Source of the DNA: Kiritimatiellales bacterium | GTDB taxonomy: Bacteria > Verrucomicrobiota > Kiritimatiellia > Kiritimatiellales > Pontiellaceae | Reading direction: 5' to 3' | Length of the DNA stretch: 7,695 nucleotides | Assembly: GCA_030630445.1 (NCBI GenBank) | Contig: DAOVNC010000161.1 | Location: 1 to 7,695, forward strand | Shown: one piece after another, positions 1 through 7,651 of the stretch | Layout of the letters: every line of letters starts with the position of its first letter | Numbering within the stretch: the stretch's first letter is position 1 | Translations under genes and position numbers: made by a program | The notes under the pieces: generated by a model | Database searches by the model: none | What the model saw: the letters and a program-made list of their open reading frames with translations, nothing else | What the model was told of the DNA's origin: nothing

Positions 1-86
1 GCTGTTGCACCTACTGCATAAGTTCCATCTGTAACATAAGATGCACCTGTACCGTTTGTGTTAGTCGTTACTTTAGCTGACTCTCT
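1..86 (-). other. Possible 3'-truncated coding fragment, Thr/Gly-rich, unidentified
   Basis: Read on the minus strand, this stretch is open in one frame for all 28 complete codons (86 down to 3) and runs off the window edge. The peptide is rich in Thr, Gly, Ala, Val and Asn, for example KVTTNTNGTGASYVTDGTYA, a composition seen in surface, adhesin-like or virion proteins. On the plus strand all three frames hit stops. G+C is about 43%, below the roughly 57% of the rest. The same frame stays open into the adjoining tRNA-Cys remnant without an ATG, so no start can be assigned. It could be the end of a gene on an integrated element, a chance open frame, or sequence joined here by an assembly error. 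I do not recognise the protein. Confidence 0.3.
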
Positions 87-132
87 GATTGCAAATCCAT
101 GAACATCGGTTCGAATCCGATCCGCACCTCCA
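87..132 (+). tRNA. tRNA-Cys (GCA), 3' half only
   Basis: The sequence matches the 3' part of a tRNA. It has an anticodon loop TTGCAAA at 89-95 with anticodon GCA at 91-93, and a 3' anticodon-stem strand TCCAT at 96-100. The T arm has a perfect 5-bp stem (105-109 with 117-121) and loop TTCGAAT. The acceptor strand CCGCACC (122-128) is followed by discriminator T at 129 and an encoded CCA at 130-132. U73 with a GCA anticodon is the tRNA-Cys identity set. The 5' half is absent: only 87-88 pair with 96-97, positions 84-86 do not match 98-100, and no acceptor strand GGTGCGG or D arm is found upstream. As it stands the gene is not functional. The break in or beside the anticodon stem-loop is a classic tyrosine-integrase att position, but an intron or a misjoin is also possible. 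Confidence 0.75.
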
Positions 133-165
133 ATTTTACATGGTCACTTAAACAGGAGAAAAAAG

Positions 166-549
166 ATGGCTGTTCCCCAGGACTTGTTCTATTCAAAAAC
201 CCATGAATGGGTTTCCCTCGAAGAGGGCATCGCGACCGTGGGCATCACCGATTTTGCGCAAAGCCAGCTCTCCGACCTGACTTTTGTCGAGCTTCCGGAG
301 GTGGGTACCGTGTTTGGCGGCCGCGAAGAAGCGGCGGTGGTTGAATCCGTCAAAGCCGCGGCCGATGTCTATGCGCCCGTGGCAGGCGAAGTCATCGAGA
401 TCAACACTGAACTTGAAGATACTCCCGAGTTGATCAATGAAGATGCTTTTGGAAAGGGCTGGCTCTTTAAGCTGAAGGTTAAAAACGAATCCGACGTGGA
501 TGCAATGATGGATGCCGACTCCTACGAGGAACTCTTCCCGCCGGAGTAG
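166..549 (+). CDS. gcvH: Glycine cleavage system H protein (lipoyl carrier)
   Basis: GcvH is the small cytosolic lipoyl-protein that shuttles the aminomethyl intermediate between the P, T and L proteins of the glycine cleavage system. It is also a main acceptor of octanoyl groups in lipoate synthesis. The 127-residue product has the usual family length. It opens with the typical YSKTHEWV segment (residues 9-16) and VGITDFAQSQLSDLTFVELP (25-44). It carries the lipoylation motif ESVKAAADV with acceptor Lys63, then the conserved YAPVAGEVIEIN (69-80). The C-terminal NEDAFGKGWLFKL block (91-103) is also typical. The ATG has an AGGAG ribosome-binding site at 154-158, 7 bases upstream. gcvT and gcvP are not in the window, but lipB, whose product modifies GcvH, follows 60 bases downstream beyond a terminator. 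No clear promoter is seen in the 33 bases after the tRNA remnant. Confidence 0.97.
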   Translation: MAVPQDLFYSKTHEWVSLEEGIATVGITDFAQSQLSDLTFVELPEVGTVFGGREEAAVVESVKAAADVYAPVAGEVIEINTELEDTPELINEDAFGKGWLFKLKVKNESDVDAMMDADSYEELFPPE

Positions 550-572
550 GGTTGTTCTTTGAGTGTGCTTTC

Positions 573-600
573 AAGGAGGATGGAGCATCCTCCTTTTTTT
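573..600 (+). terminator. Intrinsic terminator after gcvH
   Basis: A perfect 10-bp stem, AAGGAGGATG (573-582) with CATCCTCCTT (586-595), closes a GAG loop and runs into a tract of seven T residues (594-600). It starts 24 bases after the gcvH stop codon. This is a textbook Rho-independent terminator for + strand transcription. It implies that gcvH transcription mostly ends here and that lipB relies on read-through or on an unseen promoter. The left arm contains AGGAGG, a Shine-Dalgarno-like string that the hairpin would hide. Confidence 0.93.
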
Positions 601-609
601 GTTTTGTTG

Positions 610-1347
610 ATGAATGCATGGTCCGTCAGCTTTAAAGATCCTCTTCCGTATCAAGCCGGATTGCTTATGCAGCACCGGATTCTCAAGGCTCGGCAGGAGG
701 AGCGCATCCCCGATACGGTTCTGATCCTACAGCACGAGCCGGTCGTCACCCTCGGCAACCGCGGGCGCGACAACTATCTGCTAAAGACAGAGGCGGAATA
801 CAACGCAATGGGCATTGACCTGTTCCATGCCGAGCGCGGCGGCGACGTCACCTACCACGGGCCGGGGCAATGGGTGCTCTATCCCATCCTCCACCTCGGT
901 GGCAACGAAGCCGATTCGCATGGCTACCTCTCCAACCTCGAGGAAATCGCTATTCAGACCCTGGGCGATTTCGGCGTGGAAGGGTTCCGCAAGGAAGGCA
1001 AATCCGGTGCTTGGACGGATGCCGGGAAAATCGCCGCCATCGGCTTTCGCCTGAAGAAGTGGGTCTCGTTCCACGGCATGAGCTTCAACGTCGGTCCCGA
1101 CCTCTCCGGTTTCCAGACCATCGTGCCCTGCGGGCTGGTTGGCGAGCCGGTGGCTTCGCTCAAAACCATTCTGGGCGCTGCCTGCCCCGAAATGGATCAA
1201 GTGCGCGATTCGTTGCTCAACCATTTTTCCACGATCTGCCAGCGCGACCTCGAACGTTTCGATGCTGACGGGGAAATGCCGGAGGCCTTGGCCACATTAA
1301 TCCATGGCGAGCGAGATCCCACCCGATCCGGATTTAAATCCGTCTAA
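610..1347 (+). CDS. lipB: Octanoyl-[acyl carrier protein]:protein octanoyltransferase LipB
   Basis: LipB moves the octanoyl chain from acyl carrier protein to the lipoyl-domain lysine of GcvH and the 2-oxoacid dehydrogenases, the first step of endogenous lipoate formation. LipA then inserts sulfur. Numbered from ATG 610 (245 residues, normal for the family), the protein has the signature RGGDVTYHGPGQ at 76-87, the GKIAAIG loop with catalytic Lys140, and IVPCGL with the acyl-thioester Cys174. The open frame extends upstream to a TTG at 559 and an ATG at 580, but both lie before or inside the gcvH terminator stem and would add a non-homologous leader. ATG 610 gives the family-like N-terminus. 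No Shine-Dalgarno sequence precedes it, only the T-rich terminator tail, so initiation may be weak or SD-independent. It sits next to gcvH, its substrate protein. The final codons overlap a 14-bp palindrome (1329-1342) just before the stop. Confidence 0.95.
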   Translation: MNAWSVSFKDPLPYQAGLLMQHRILKARQEERIPDTVLILQHEPVVTLGNRGRDNYLLKTEAEYNAMGIDLFHAERGGDVTYHGPGQWVLYPILHLGGNEADSHGYLSNLEEIAIQTLGDFGVEGFRKEGKSGAWTDAGKIAAIGFRLKKWVSFHGMSFNVGPDLSGFQTIVPCGLVGEPVASLKTILGAACPEMDQVRDSLLNHFSTICQRDLERFDADGEMPEALATLIHGERDPTRSGFKSV

Positions 1348-1403
1348 TCCATTCCTTATTCCATGCTCATGCTGCGCTAACACCCTTGCGCTGTACTGGC
1401 TGC

Positions 1404-1583
1404 ATGAAAACAAAACTTGCATATGTTTTTGTGGACGACGGTTATCCGGAAGCTTCCGACTACGACAACAACTTCGTCGGTTACGACCCGGGCGTTCGCG
1501 GAGATTGTGAGCGCGCCTTGACGGAAGTGCGCCTGGGTTTATTGAGTTCGGCAAATCAGATGGGGCTCATTCGCAATGCGTAG
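1404..1583 (+). CDS. Small ORF, 59 residues, unknown
   Basis: An open frame from ATG 1404 to TAG 1581-1583 encodes an acidic 59-residue peptide beginning MKTKLAYVFVDDGYPEASDY. A first hydrophobic strand (LAYVFV) is followed by an Asp/Tyr/Asn-rich stretch and then an amphipathic, helix-like segment (residues 35-50). From residue 11 onward many codons end in G or C, as in the neighbouring genes, which mildly favours real coding. Against it, no Shine-Dalgarno sequence or promoter is evident, and I recognise no family. An earlier in-frame ATG at 1386 would add six residues (MRCTGC). It may be a genuine small gene, the stump of a decayed larger gene, or chance. No membrane segment or signal peptide is apparent. 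Confidence 0.35.
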   Translation: MKTKLAYVFVDDGYPEASDYDNNFVGYDPGVRGDCERALTEVRLGLLSSANQMGLIRNA

Positions 1584-1584
1584 T

Positions 1585-1613
1585 CCGCAACCCGTGGTTT
1601 TTCCTTTTTGCGG
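1585..1613. repeat. Inverted repeat, candidate activator site
   Basis: CCGCAA at 1585-1590 is the exact reverse complement of TTGCGG at 1608-1613, with 17 bases between, including two T-rich runs. Its centre (about 1599) lies close to 100 bases upstream of the start point predicted from the sigma-54-like element, the usual distance for a bacterial enhancer-binding protein. A repeat of this size can occur by chance, so the regulatory role is inference. Confidence 0.2.
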
Positions 1614-1672
1614 GAGATTCAATACACAACCGGAAAACCGTTGAATCGACATCCTTGATTTGCAAGTATGCG

Positions 1673-1688
1673 TGGCTATGGAGTTGCC
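1673..1688 (+). promoter_or_regulatory. Sigma-54-like (-24/-12) promoter of the kinase gene
   Basis: TGGCTATGGAGTTGCC carries the -24 TGGC and -12 TTGC blocks of the RpoN consensus. There are exactly 10 bases between the invariant GG (1674-1675) and GC (1686-1687). Mismatches are A to T after TGGC and C at the last position. The predicted start point near 1699 gives a leader of about 42 bases with a GGAG motif before ATG 1741. The same pattern precedes pilT. RpoN promoters need an activator ATPase, which is not in the window. Confidence 0.45.
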
Positions 1689-1740
1689 TAGCGACTAGCA
1701 TGACGCAAAGTTTCAGGGTTGCTGCGCCGGAGACCTTTTG

Positions 1741-3990
1741 ATGAAGATTCTGATTGCCGAGGACAACGCATTCTCCCGAACCCTGCTGAAGAAAACACTC
1801 ACGAAGGCGGGCTATGACGTGATTGCCGCCGAAAATGGCGAAGCGGCATGGGAGGTTCTCCAGCAGGACGAGGTTCCGAAGCTTGCGCTGATCGACTGGA
1901 TGATGCCGGGCATGAGCGGGGTCGAGCTTTGCCGCAAGATACGTGAGGTGGATAGCGCACTTCCCATCTATGTCATTCTCCTGACGGCCAAGAGCGGCAA
2001 GGAGGACGTGCTGGAGGGTTTTGCGGCCGGTGCCGACGATTTTATCAAGAAGCCGTTCGATAGCGGCGAACTACTGGCGCGCATCCATGTGGGGCGCCGT
2101 CTGGTCGAGCAGCACGCACTGCTCCACTGCCTGATCGATTCGATTCCCGATCCGATCTATTTCAAGGATAACCGCGGCCTCTATCTCGGGTGCAACAAGG
2201 CCTATTCCGAATTTGTCGGCAAGGAGGAGGTCGATATGATCAACCGCCCTGTATCCGACATTTTGGCCGCCAAGCATGCGCAGGCCTCCCATATGGAGGA
2301 TCTGCGGGTGCTGGCAAACGCTACGCAGATCGAGACGGAGGGGTGGATGACCAATGCGGATGGTCAGGAGGTCTACCATAGCACGCTCAAGATTCCCTAT
2401 CTCGAATCGGCGGCCGGATCGACCGGTATGATTGGTATCAGCCGCGACCTCACCAAGCGCATCCGGATGGAGCAGGAGGTCAAACGGCTGGCCGTGGCTG
2501 TTGAGCAGTCCACCGAATCGATCGTGATCACGGATGTGGACGGCATCATCCTATATGTCAATGCCGCGTTTGAATCCACCACGGGCTACTCCACCGAAGG
2601 CATGCTCGGCCAGACGCCGAGACTGCTCAAGAGCGACAAGCACGAGGCCGCGTTCTACCAAAAACTGTGGGAAACCATCTCGGCTGGCAGCATGTGGGAG
2701 GGTCGCATCACCAATCGCAAAAAGGATGGCAGCCTGTTCGATGTGGAAGCCGTCATCTACCCGATCCGCGATGATGATGAAAAGGTGGTGAACTACGTCT
2801 CCATTAGCCGCGATATCACCCAGGAGATGGCGATTGAAAAGCAGCTGCGCCAGACCCAGAAGATGAATGCCATCGGCGAGCTGGCTGGTGGCGTCTCGCA
2901 CGACTTCAACAATATTCTAACGGCCATTCTCGGATACGTGGCGCTCTGCATGAATGCGGTCGAGGAAGACAGCAAGACCTATGGCTACCTCAAGGAGATC
3001 GTCAAGGCGGGGGATCGTGCCGCCAAGCTGGTCCGGCAGATCCTGACCTTTAGCCGGCAGGAGGAGCAGGATTTCCATTCAGTGGCCTTGCAACCGGTGA
3101 TTGCGGACTCGCTGAGCATGGTGCAGACGACGATCAAGTCGAACATCAAGGTGGAAACCGATATTGACGATTCGTGCGGACCTATCTTTGGCGACACGAC
3201 CCAGATCCAGCAGGTCGTGGTGAACCTATGCACCAATGCGGTGCATGCGCTCGGGAAGGAGGAAGGTGCTCTGAGTGTTTCGCTCAAGCAGATTGAGCTG
3301 CTGGGCAAGAAGCATGGCGAGCGGATGGTTGACCTTGAGCCCGGATTGTATGCATGCATTACCGTCGGTGATACGGGCTGCGGCATGGCGCCGGAGACCT
3401 TGGACCGGATCTTTGAACCGTACTATACGACGAAGAAGAAGGGGGAGGGCACCGGGTTCGGCCTGTCGATCGTGCATGGTATTGCACGGAAGCACCGCGG
3501 CTGTATTGCGGTCGAGAGCGAGCTAGGGGAAGGCACGACCTTCTACCTGTATATCCCCTTGCTGATCGGAACCGCCGAGGAAGAACGGCGGGCCATGGAT
3601 CTTTCCACGCCGGAGGGATTTGGTCGCATCCTGTTTGTGGACGATGACGACGCGGTGCTCTCGATGGGTCGCGAAATCCTCGAATCGTTTGGCTACACCG
3701 TTGCGACGGCGACCAACGGCAAGCGGGCGCTGAAGCTTTTCCGTCAGGATCCAGATGCCTTCGATGCGTTGGTTTCGGACTACAGCATGCCGGAAATGAA
3801 TGGCCATGAGCTGATTAGCGAATGCCTGCTGTTGCGCTCCGGATTGCCGGCTATCCTGTGTAGCGGCTATATGGAAAAGGCCGATGGTGAAAGCCTCAAG
3901 GATCTGGGAAAGACCGTGTTCATGCCCAAGCCGCTCGACTGGCGCAAGTTGAGCCGCACTCTGCAGCGGGAGATCAATAAGCAGGATTGA
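1741..3990 (+). CDS. Hybrid sensor histidine kinase, REC-PAS-PAS-HisKA-HATPase-REC
   Basis: This is a soluble 749-residue phosphorelay protein with no transmembrane segment. An N-terminal receiver (about 2-120) has acidic E7/D8, phospho-acceptor D52 in LIDWMMPGMSG, T82 and K104. PAS 1 follows at about 128-240 and PAS 2 at about 250-362. The HisKA domain has the phospho-accepting H387 in GVSHDFNNILT. The HATPase domain has N-box NLCTNAVHAL (N499), DTGCGM (544-549), FEPYYTTK (558-565) and GTGFGLSIVHG (570-580). A C-terminal receiver (about 628-745) has DDDD at 634-637, D680 in VSDYSMPEMNG and K730. All catalytic residues are present. Having receivers at both ends suggests it accepts phosphate from, or is tuned by, another kinase. 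Output must be external, as there is no DNA-binding or HPt domain. ATG 1741 is preferred over TTG 1738 because GGAG sits 8 bases before it. pilT follows after 75 bases, so a role in surface motility is plausible but inferred. Confidence 0.95.
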   Translation: MKILIAEDNAFSRTLLKKTLTKAGYDVIAAENGEAAWEVLQQDEVPKLALIDWMMPGMSGVELCRKIREVDSALPIYVILLTAKSGKEDVLEGFAAGADDFIKKPFDSGELLARIHVGRRLVEQHALLHCLIDSIPDPIYFKDNRGLYLGCNKAYSEFVGKEEVDMINRPVSDILAAKHAQASHMEDLRVLANATQIETEGWMTNADGQEVYHSTLKIPYLESAAGSTGMIGISRDLTKRIRMEQEVKRLAVAVEQSTESIVITDVDGIILYVNAAFESTTGYSTEGMLGQTPRLLKSDKHEAAFYQKLWETISAGSMWEGRITNRKKDGSLFDVEAVIYPIRDDDEKVVNYVSISRDITQEMAIEKQLRQTQKMNAIGELAGGVSHDFNNILTAILGYVALCMNAVEEDSKTYGYLKEIVKAGDRAAKLVRQILTFSRQEEQDFHSVALQPVIADSLSMVQTTIKSNIKVETDIDDSCGPIFGDTTQIQQVVVNLCTNAVHALGKEEGALSVSLKQIELLGKKHGERMVDLEPGLYACITVGDTGCGMAPETLDRIFEPYYTTKKKGEGTGFGLSIVHGIARKHRGCIAVESELGEGTTFYLYIPLLIGTAEEERRAMDLSTPEGFGRILFVDDDDAVLSMGREILESFGYTVATATNGKRALKLFRQDPDAFDALVSDYSMPEMNGHELISECLLLRSGLPAILCSGYMEKADGESLKDLGKTVFMPKPLDWRKLSRTLQREINKQD

Positions 3991-4019
3991 TGGTTGGAAT
4001 ATTTACTCGTTGCGCCTAG

Positions 4020-4035
4020 TGGCATTATTATTGCT
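4020..4035 (+). promoter_or_regulatory. Sigma-54-like (-24/-12) promoter of pilT
   Basis: TGGCATTATTATTGCT matches the RpoN consensus TGGCAC-N5-TTGCW at TGGCA and at TTGCT. The invariant GG (4021-4022) and GC (4033-4034) are separated by exactly 10 bases. The predicted start point near 4046 leaves a 20-base leader containing the GAGG ribosome-binding site (4054-4057) and ATG 4066. It is a closer match than the element before the kinase gene. It supports starting pilT at 4066, since an upstream TTG at 3994 would place this element inside the coding region. Confidence 0.6.
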
Positions 4036-4065
4036 AGTGGTTTAGTACGTTTTGAGGATTCCAAT

Positions 4066-5550
4066 ATGAAAAAAATAGATCAATACCTTGAAGACATGCT
4101 GGAACAAGGCGCCAGCGATATCCATCTTTCCACCAACCACCAACCCTGTTTTCGCGTTGATGGCGAAATGCACTTCCAGCGCGGGACGGAAAAGTTCACC
4201 GATGAGGAGCTGAAGGAACTCCTCTACGAATTCGCCCCCGAGCGGAATATCCAGCAATTGGAAGAGGAGTGGGACACCGACTTTGCCTACGAACTACCCG
4301 GAACCGCCCGCTTCCGTGTCAACATCTTCCTAGACCACGAGGGGATCGGCTGCGTCATGCGCCAGATTCCATCGCGCATCCCCACGTTTGAAGAACTCAA
4401 TATCCCGGAAGGCATACGCTCGTTCTGCTTTCTCAACAAAGGGCTTGTGATTGTTACGGGGCCAACCGGAAGCGGCAAGTCCACCACGCTTGCGGCCATG
4501 GTCGACCTCATCAACCGCACACGCCGCCAGCATCTGATCACGATTGAGGATCCGGTGGAATTCAAGCACCGTTCCATGGGTTGCCTAGTCAACCAGCGCG
4601 AGGTGCATGTCCACACAAAGAGCTTTTCAAACGCCTTGCGCGCAGCCTTGCGCGAAGACCCCGATATCGTGTTGGTGGGGGAGATGCGCGACTTGGAAAC
4701 AATGGAGATTGCCATCGAGACGGCGGAAACCGGCCACCTTGTATTCGGCACCCTTCACACCAATACGGCCGCGACTACCGTCGACCGGATCATCGACAAG
4801 TTTCCGGCCGACCGCCAGAACCAGATTCGCACCATGCTGGCCGACTCGCTCAAGGGCGTCATTGCCCAGACGCTTTGCCGGCGCATTGGTGGCGGGCGTA
4901 TCGCCTCCGCCGAGATTCTTGTGGTGACCCCCGCGGTGGCCGCCAACATCCGCGAAGGCAAAACCCATCAAATTCCTTCCCTGATGCAAACGGGCCGCAA
5001 CGTCGGAATGTGTACGTTTGCCGACGACCTGTTGAGCCTCGTCAAGCGCGGCATCATTACGCCCGAGGAGGCCTACAGCAACGCGATCGACAAACCCTTC
5101 CTCCAGAAAAAATTCGACGAAGAGAAAATTGAGCTAGACCTTAATCTCGTCGCGCTTGAAGACGTTGATTTCGATGTTGAAAACGAGGAGAATGCTTCCA
5201 AAGGCGAAAAGGTTCGCAAGAAGCTGCACGTCAATCCGCGGGATACCGCTGCTTTGCGTGAAATGATTCTCATTCTTGCCACGGACGAAAATCCCGACGA
5301 GCGCAATGGCCATGAGGCGCTTGAATATGCCCAGAAACTGTTGGATGTCACCGGTCAGGGCGATGCGCTTACGCTTGTTCTTATCAGCGCGGCCTATGCC
5401 GAACTCCAGCACTTCACCGATGCCACCGACTGGGCGAAAAAGGCGCTTAAGATTGCCAGGACCAACAAGCAGAAAGACTTGACGATGCGTATTTCGCGCT
5501 ACATCAATCTCTACAAGCGCAACATTCCGCTACGTGGCGAAGCGGCTTGA
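4066..5550 (+). CDS. pilT: Type IV pilus retraction ATPase (PilT family) with C-terminal TPR-like extension
   Basis: PilT is the hexameric cytoplasmic ATPase that drives pilus disassembly and twitching. From ATG 4066 (GAGG 8 bases upstream) the product is 494 residues, about 130-150 longer than usual PilT. The N-terminal PAS-like domain (1-100) includes QGASDIHLS and RVDGEMHF. The RecA-like core has Walker A GPTGSGKST (132-140, K138), Asp box TIEDPVEF (159-166), Walker B DIVLVGEMRD (200-209, E206) and His box GTLHTNTA (H231). The retraction motif, AIRNLIRE in classical PilT, reads AVAANIRE (290-297), followed by GKTHQIPS. After residue 345 comes an acidic linker (about 350-380), then a helical region (about 388-492). 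It has a TPR-like pair, with ISAAYAELQHFTDATDWAKK (440-459) and a tail INLYKRNIPLRGE typical of PVC-group TPR proteins. It could be a PilT paralogue (PilT2/PilU type) rather than the main motor. No other pilus genes are in view. Confidence 0.9.
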   Translation: MKKIDQYLEDMLEQGASDIHLSTNHQPCFRVDGEMHFQRGTEKFTDEELKELLYEFAPERNIQQLEEEWDTDFAYELPGTARFRVNIFLDHEGIGCVMRQIPSRIPTFEELNIPEGIRSFCFLNKGLVIVTGPTGSGKSTTLAAMVDLINRTRRQHLITIEDPVEFKHRSMGCLVNQREVHVHTKSFSNALRAALREDPDIVLVGEMRDLETMEIAIETAETGHLVFGTLHTNTAATTVDRIIDKFPADRQNQIRTMLADSLKGVIAQTLCRRIGGGRIASAEILVVTPAVAANIREGKTHQIPSLMQTGRNVGMCTFADDLLSLVKRGIITPEEAYSNAIDKPFLQKKFDEEKIELDLNLVALEDVDFDVENEENASKGEKVRKKLHVNPRDTAALREMILILATDENPDERNGHEALEYAQKLLDVTGQGDALTLVLISAAYAELQHFTDATDWAKKALKIARTNKQKDLTMRISRYINLYKRNIPLRGEAA

Positions 5551-5559
5551 TTCCGCTTC
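5539..5559 (+). repeat. Hairpin spanning the pilT stop codon
   Basis: GAAGCGG (5539-5545) pairs perfectly with CCGCTTC (5553-5559) around a 7-base loop that contains the pilT TGA (5548-5550). No T tract follows, so it is not a standard intrinsic terminator. It could stabilise the mRNA 3' end or assist Rho-dependent termination. A 7-bp repeat may also be chance. Confidence 0.35.
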
Positions 5560-5574
5560 CAGCCTCTTGACGAA

Positions 5575-5604
5575 TTTCCAAATACCCGGGAATTTATTTG
5601 GAAA
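5575..5604. repeat. Perfect 10-bp inverted repeat upstream of acs
   Basis: TTTCCAAATA (5575-5584) and TATTTGGAAA (5595-5604) are exact reverse complements separated by 10 bases (cccgggaatt). The A+T-rich arms and lack of a T run make a transcription terminator unlikely. The repeat's centre is about 57 bases upstream of the start point predicted for the acs promoter, where activators commonly bind. An operator controlling acs is the likeliest role, inferred from position and symmetry. An alternative is a weak hairpin ending the pilT message. Confidence 0.5.
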
Positions 5605-5611
5605 AAATGTG

Positions 5612-5640
5612 TTTACCTGAATGGTGATCGGATTCATAAT
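5612..5640 (+). promoter_or_regulatory. Sigma-70-like promoter of acs
   Basis: TTTACC (5612-5617, 4 of 6 to TTGACA) and CATAAT (5635-5640, 5 of 6 to TATAAT) are separated by an ideal 17 bases. Initiation near 5647 would leave a leader of about 23 bases with GGAGA at 5658-5662. A second possible -35, TTGACG at 5567, has no good -10 partner. Confidence 0.5.
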
Positions 5641-5669
5641 GTATTTTCATTTAACACGGAGATGCATCT

Positions 5670-7621
<1,952 letters not shown>

Positions 7622-7634
<13 letters not shown>

Positions 7635-7651
7635 TCAAAGGACCAGTTGCC
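7622..7651 (+). repeat. Inverted repeat spanning the acs stop codon
   Basis: GGCAACTG (7622-7629) pairs perfectly with CAGTTGCC (7644-7651) across a 14-base loop that holds the acs TGA (7632-7634) and the self-complementary TTGATCAA (7631-7638). Its right arm shares TTGCC (7647-7651) with the following stem-loop, so both cannot form in the same transcript. Confidence 0.5.

Larger units (their letters stand above)
1584..1740 (+). other. Intergenic control region before the kinase gene
   Basis: Including 1348-1403, the gap between lipB and the kinase is 393 bases and is otherwise filled only by the doubtful 59-codon ORF. This part holds three things. There is a 6-bp inverted repeat, CCGCAA (1585-1590) with TTGCGG (1608-1613). 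There is a sigma-54-like element at 1673-1688. There is a GGAG Shine-Dalgarno motif at 1729-1732, 8 bases before the kinase ATG. A poor sigma-70 match (TTGATT at 1655, TATGGA at 1677) overlaps the sigma-54-like element and is less convincing. I see no terminator for lipB and no RNA gene. Confidence 0.5.

Noticed and set aside
559..609. Earlier lipB starts (TTG 559, ATG 580)
   Set aside because: They fall before or inside the gcvH terminator hairpin, would add a leader not typical of LipB, and have no usable ribosome-binding spacing.
1655..1682. Sigma-70 promoter TTGATT-N16-TATGGA before the kinase gene
   Set aside because: The -10 matches only three of six positions and overlaps the better-spaced sigma-54-like element, so it was not listed separately.
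4016..4040. Direct repeat CTAGTGG at 4016-4022 and 4034-4040
   Set aside because: Seven bases repeated once in a short A+T-rich gap is compatible with chance. The flanking promoter motif explains the TGGC and TTGCT parts better.
3994..4065. 24-residue N-terminal extension of PilT from TTG 3994
   Set aside because: The region is A+T-rich, contains a sigma-54-like promoter, and ATG 4066 has a good Shine-Dalgarno sequence and gives the standard PilT N-terminus.
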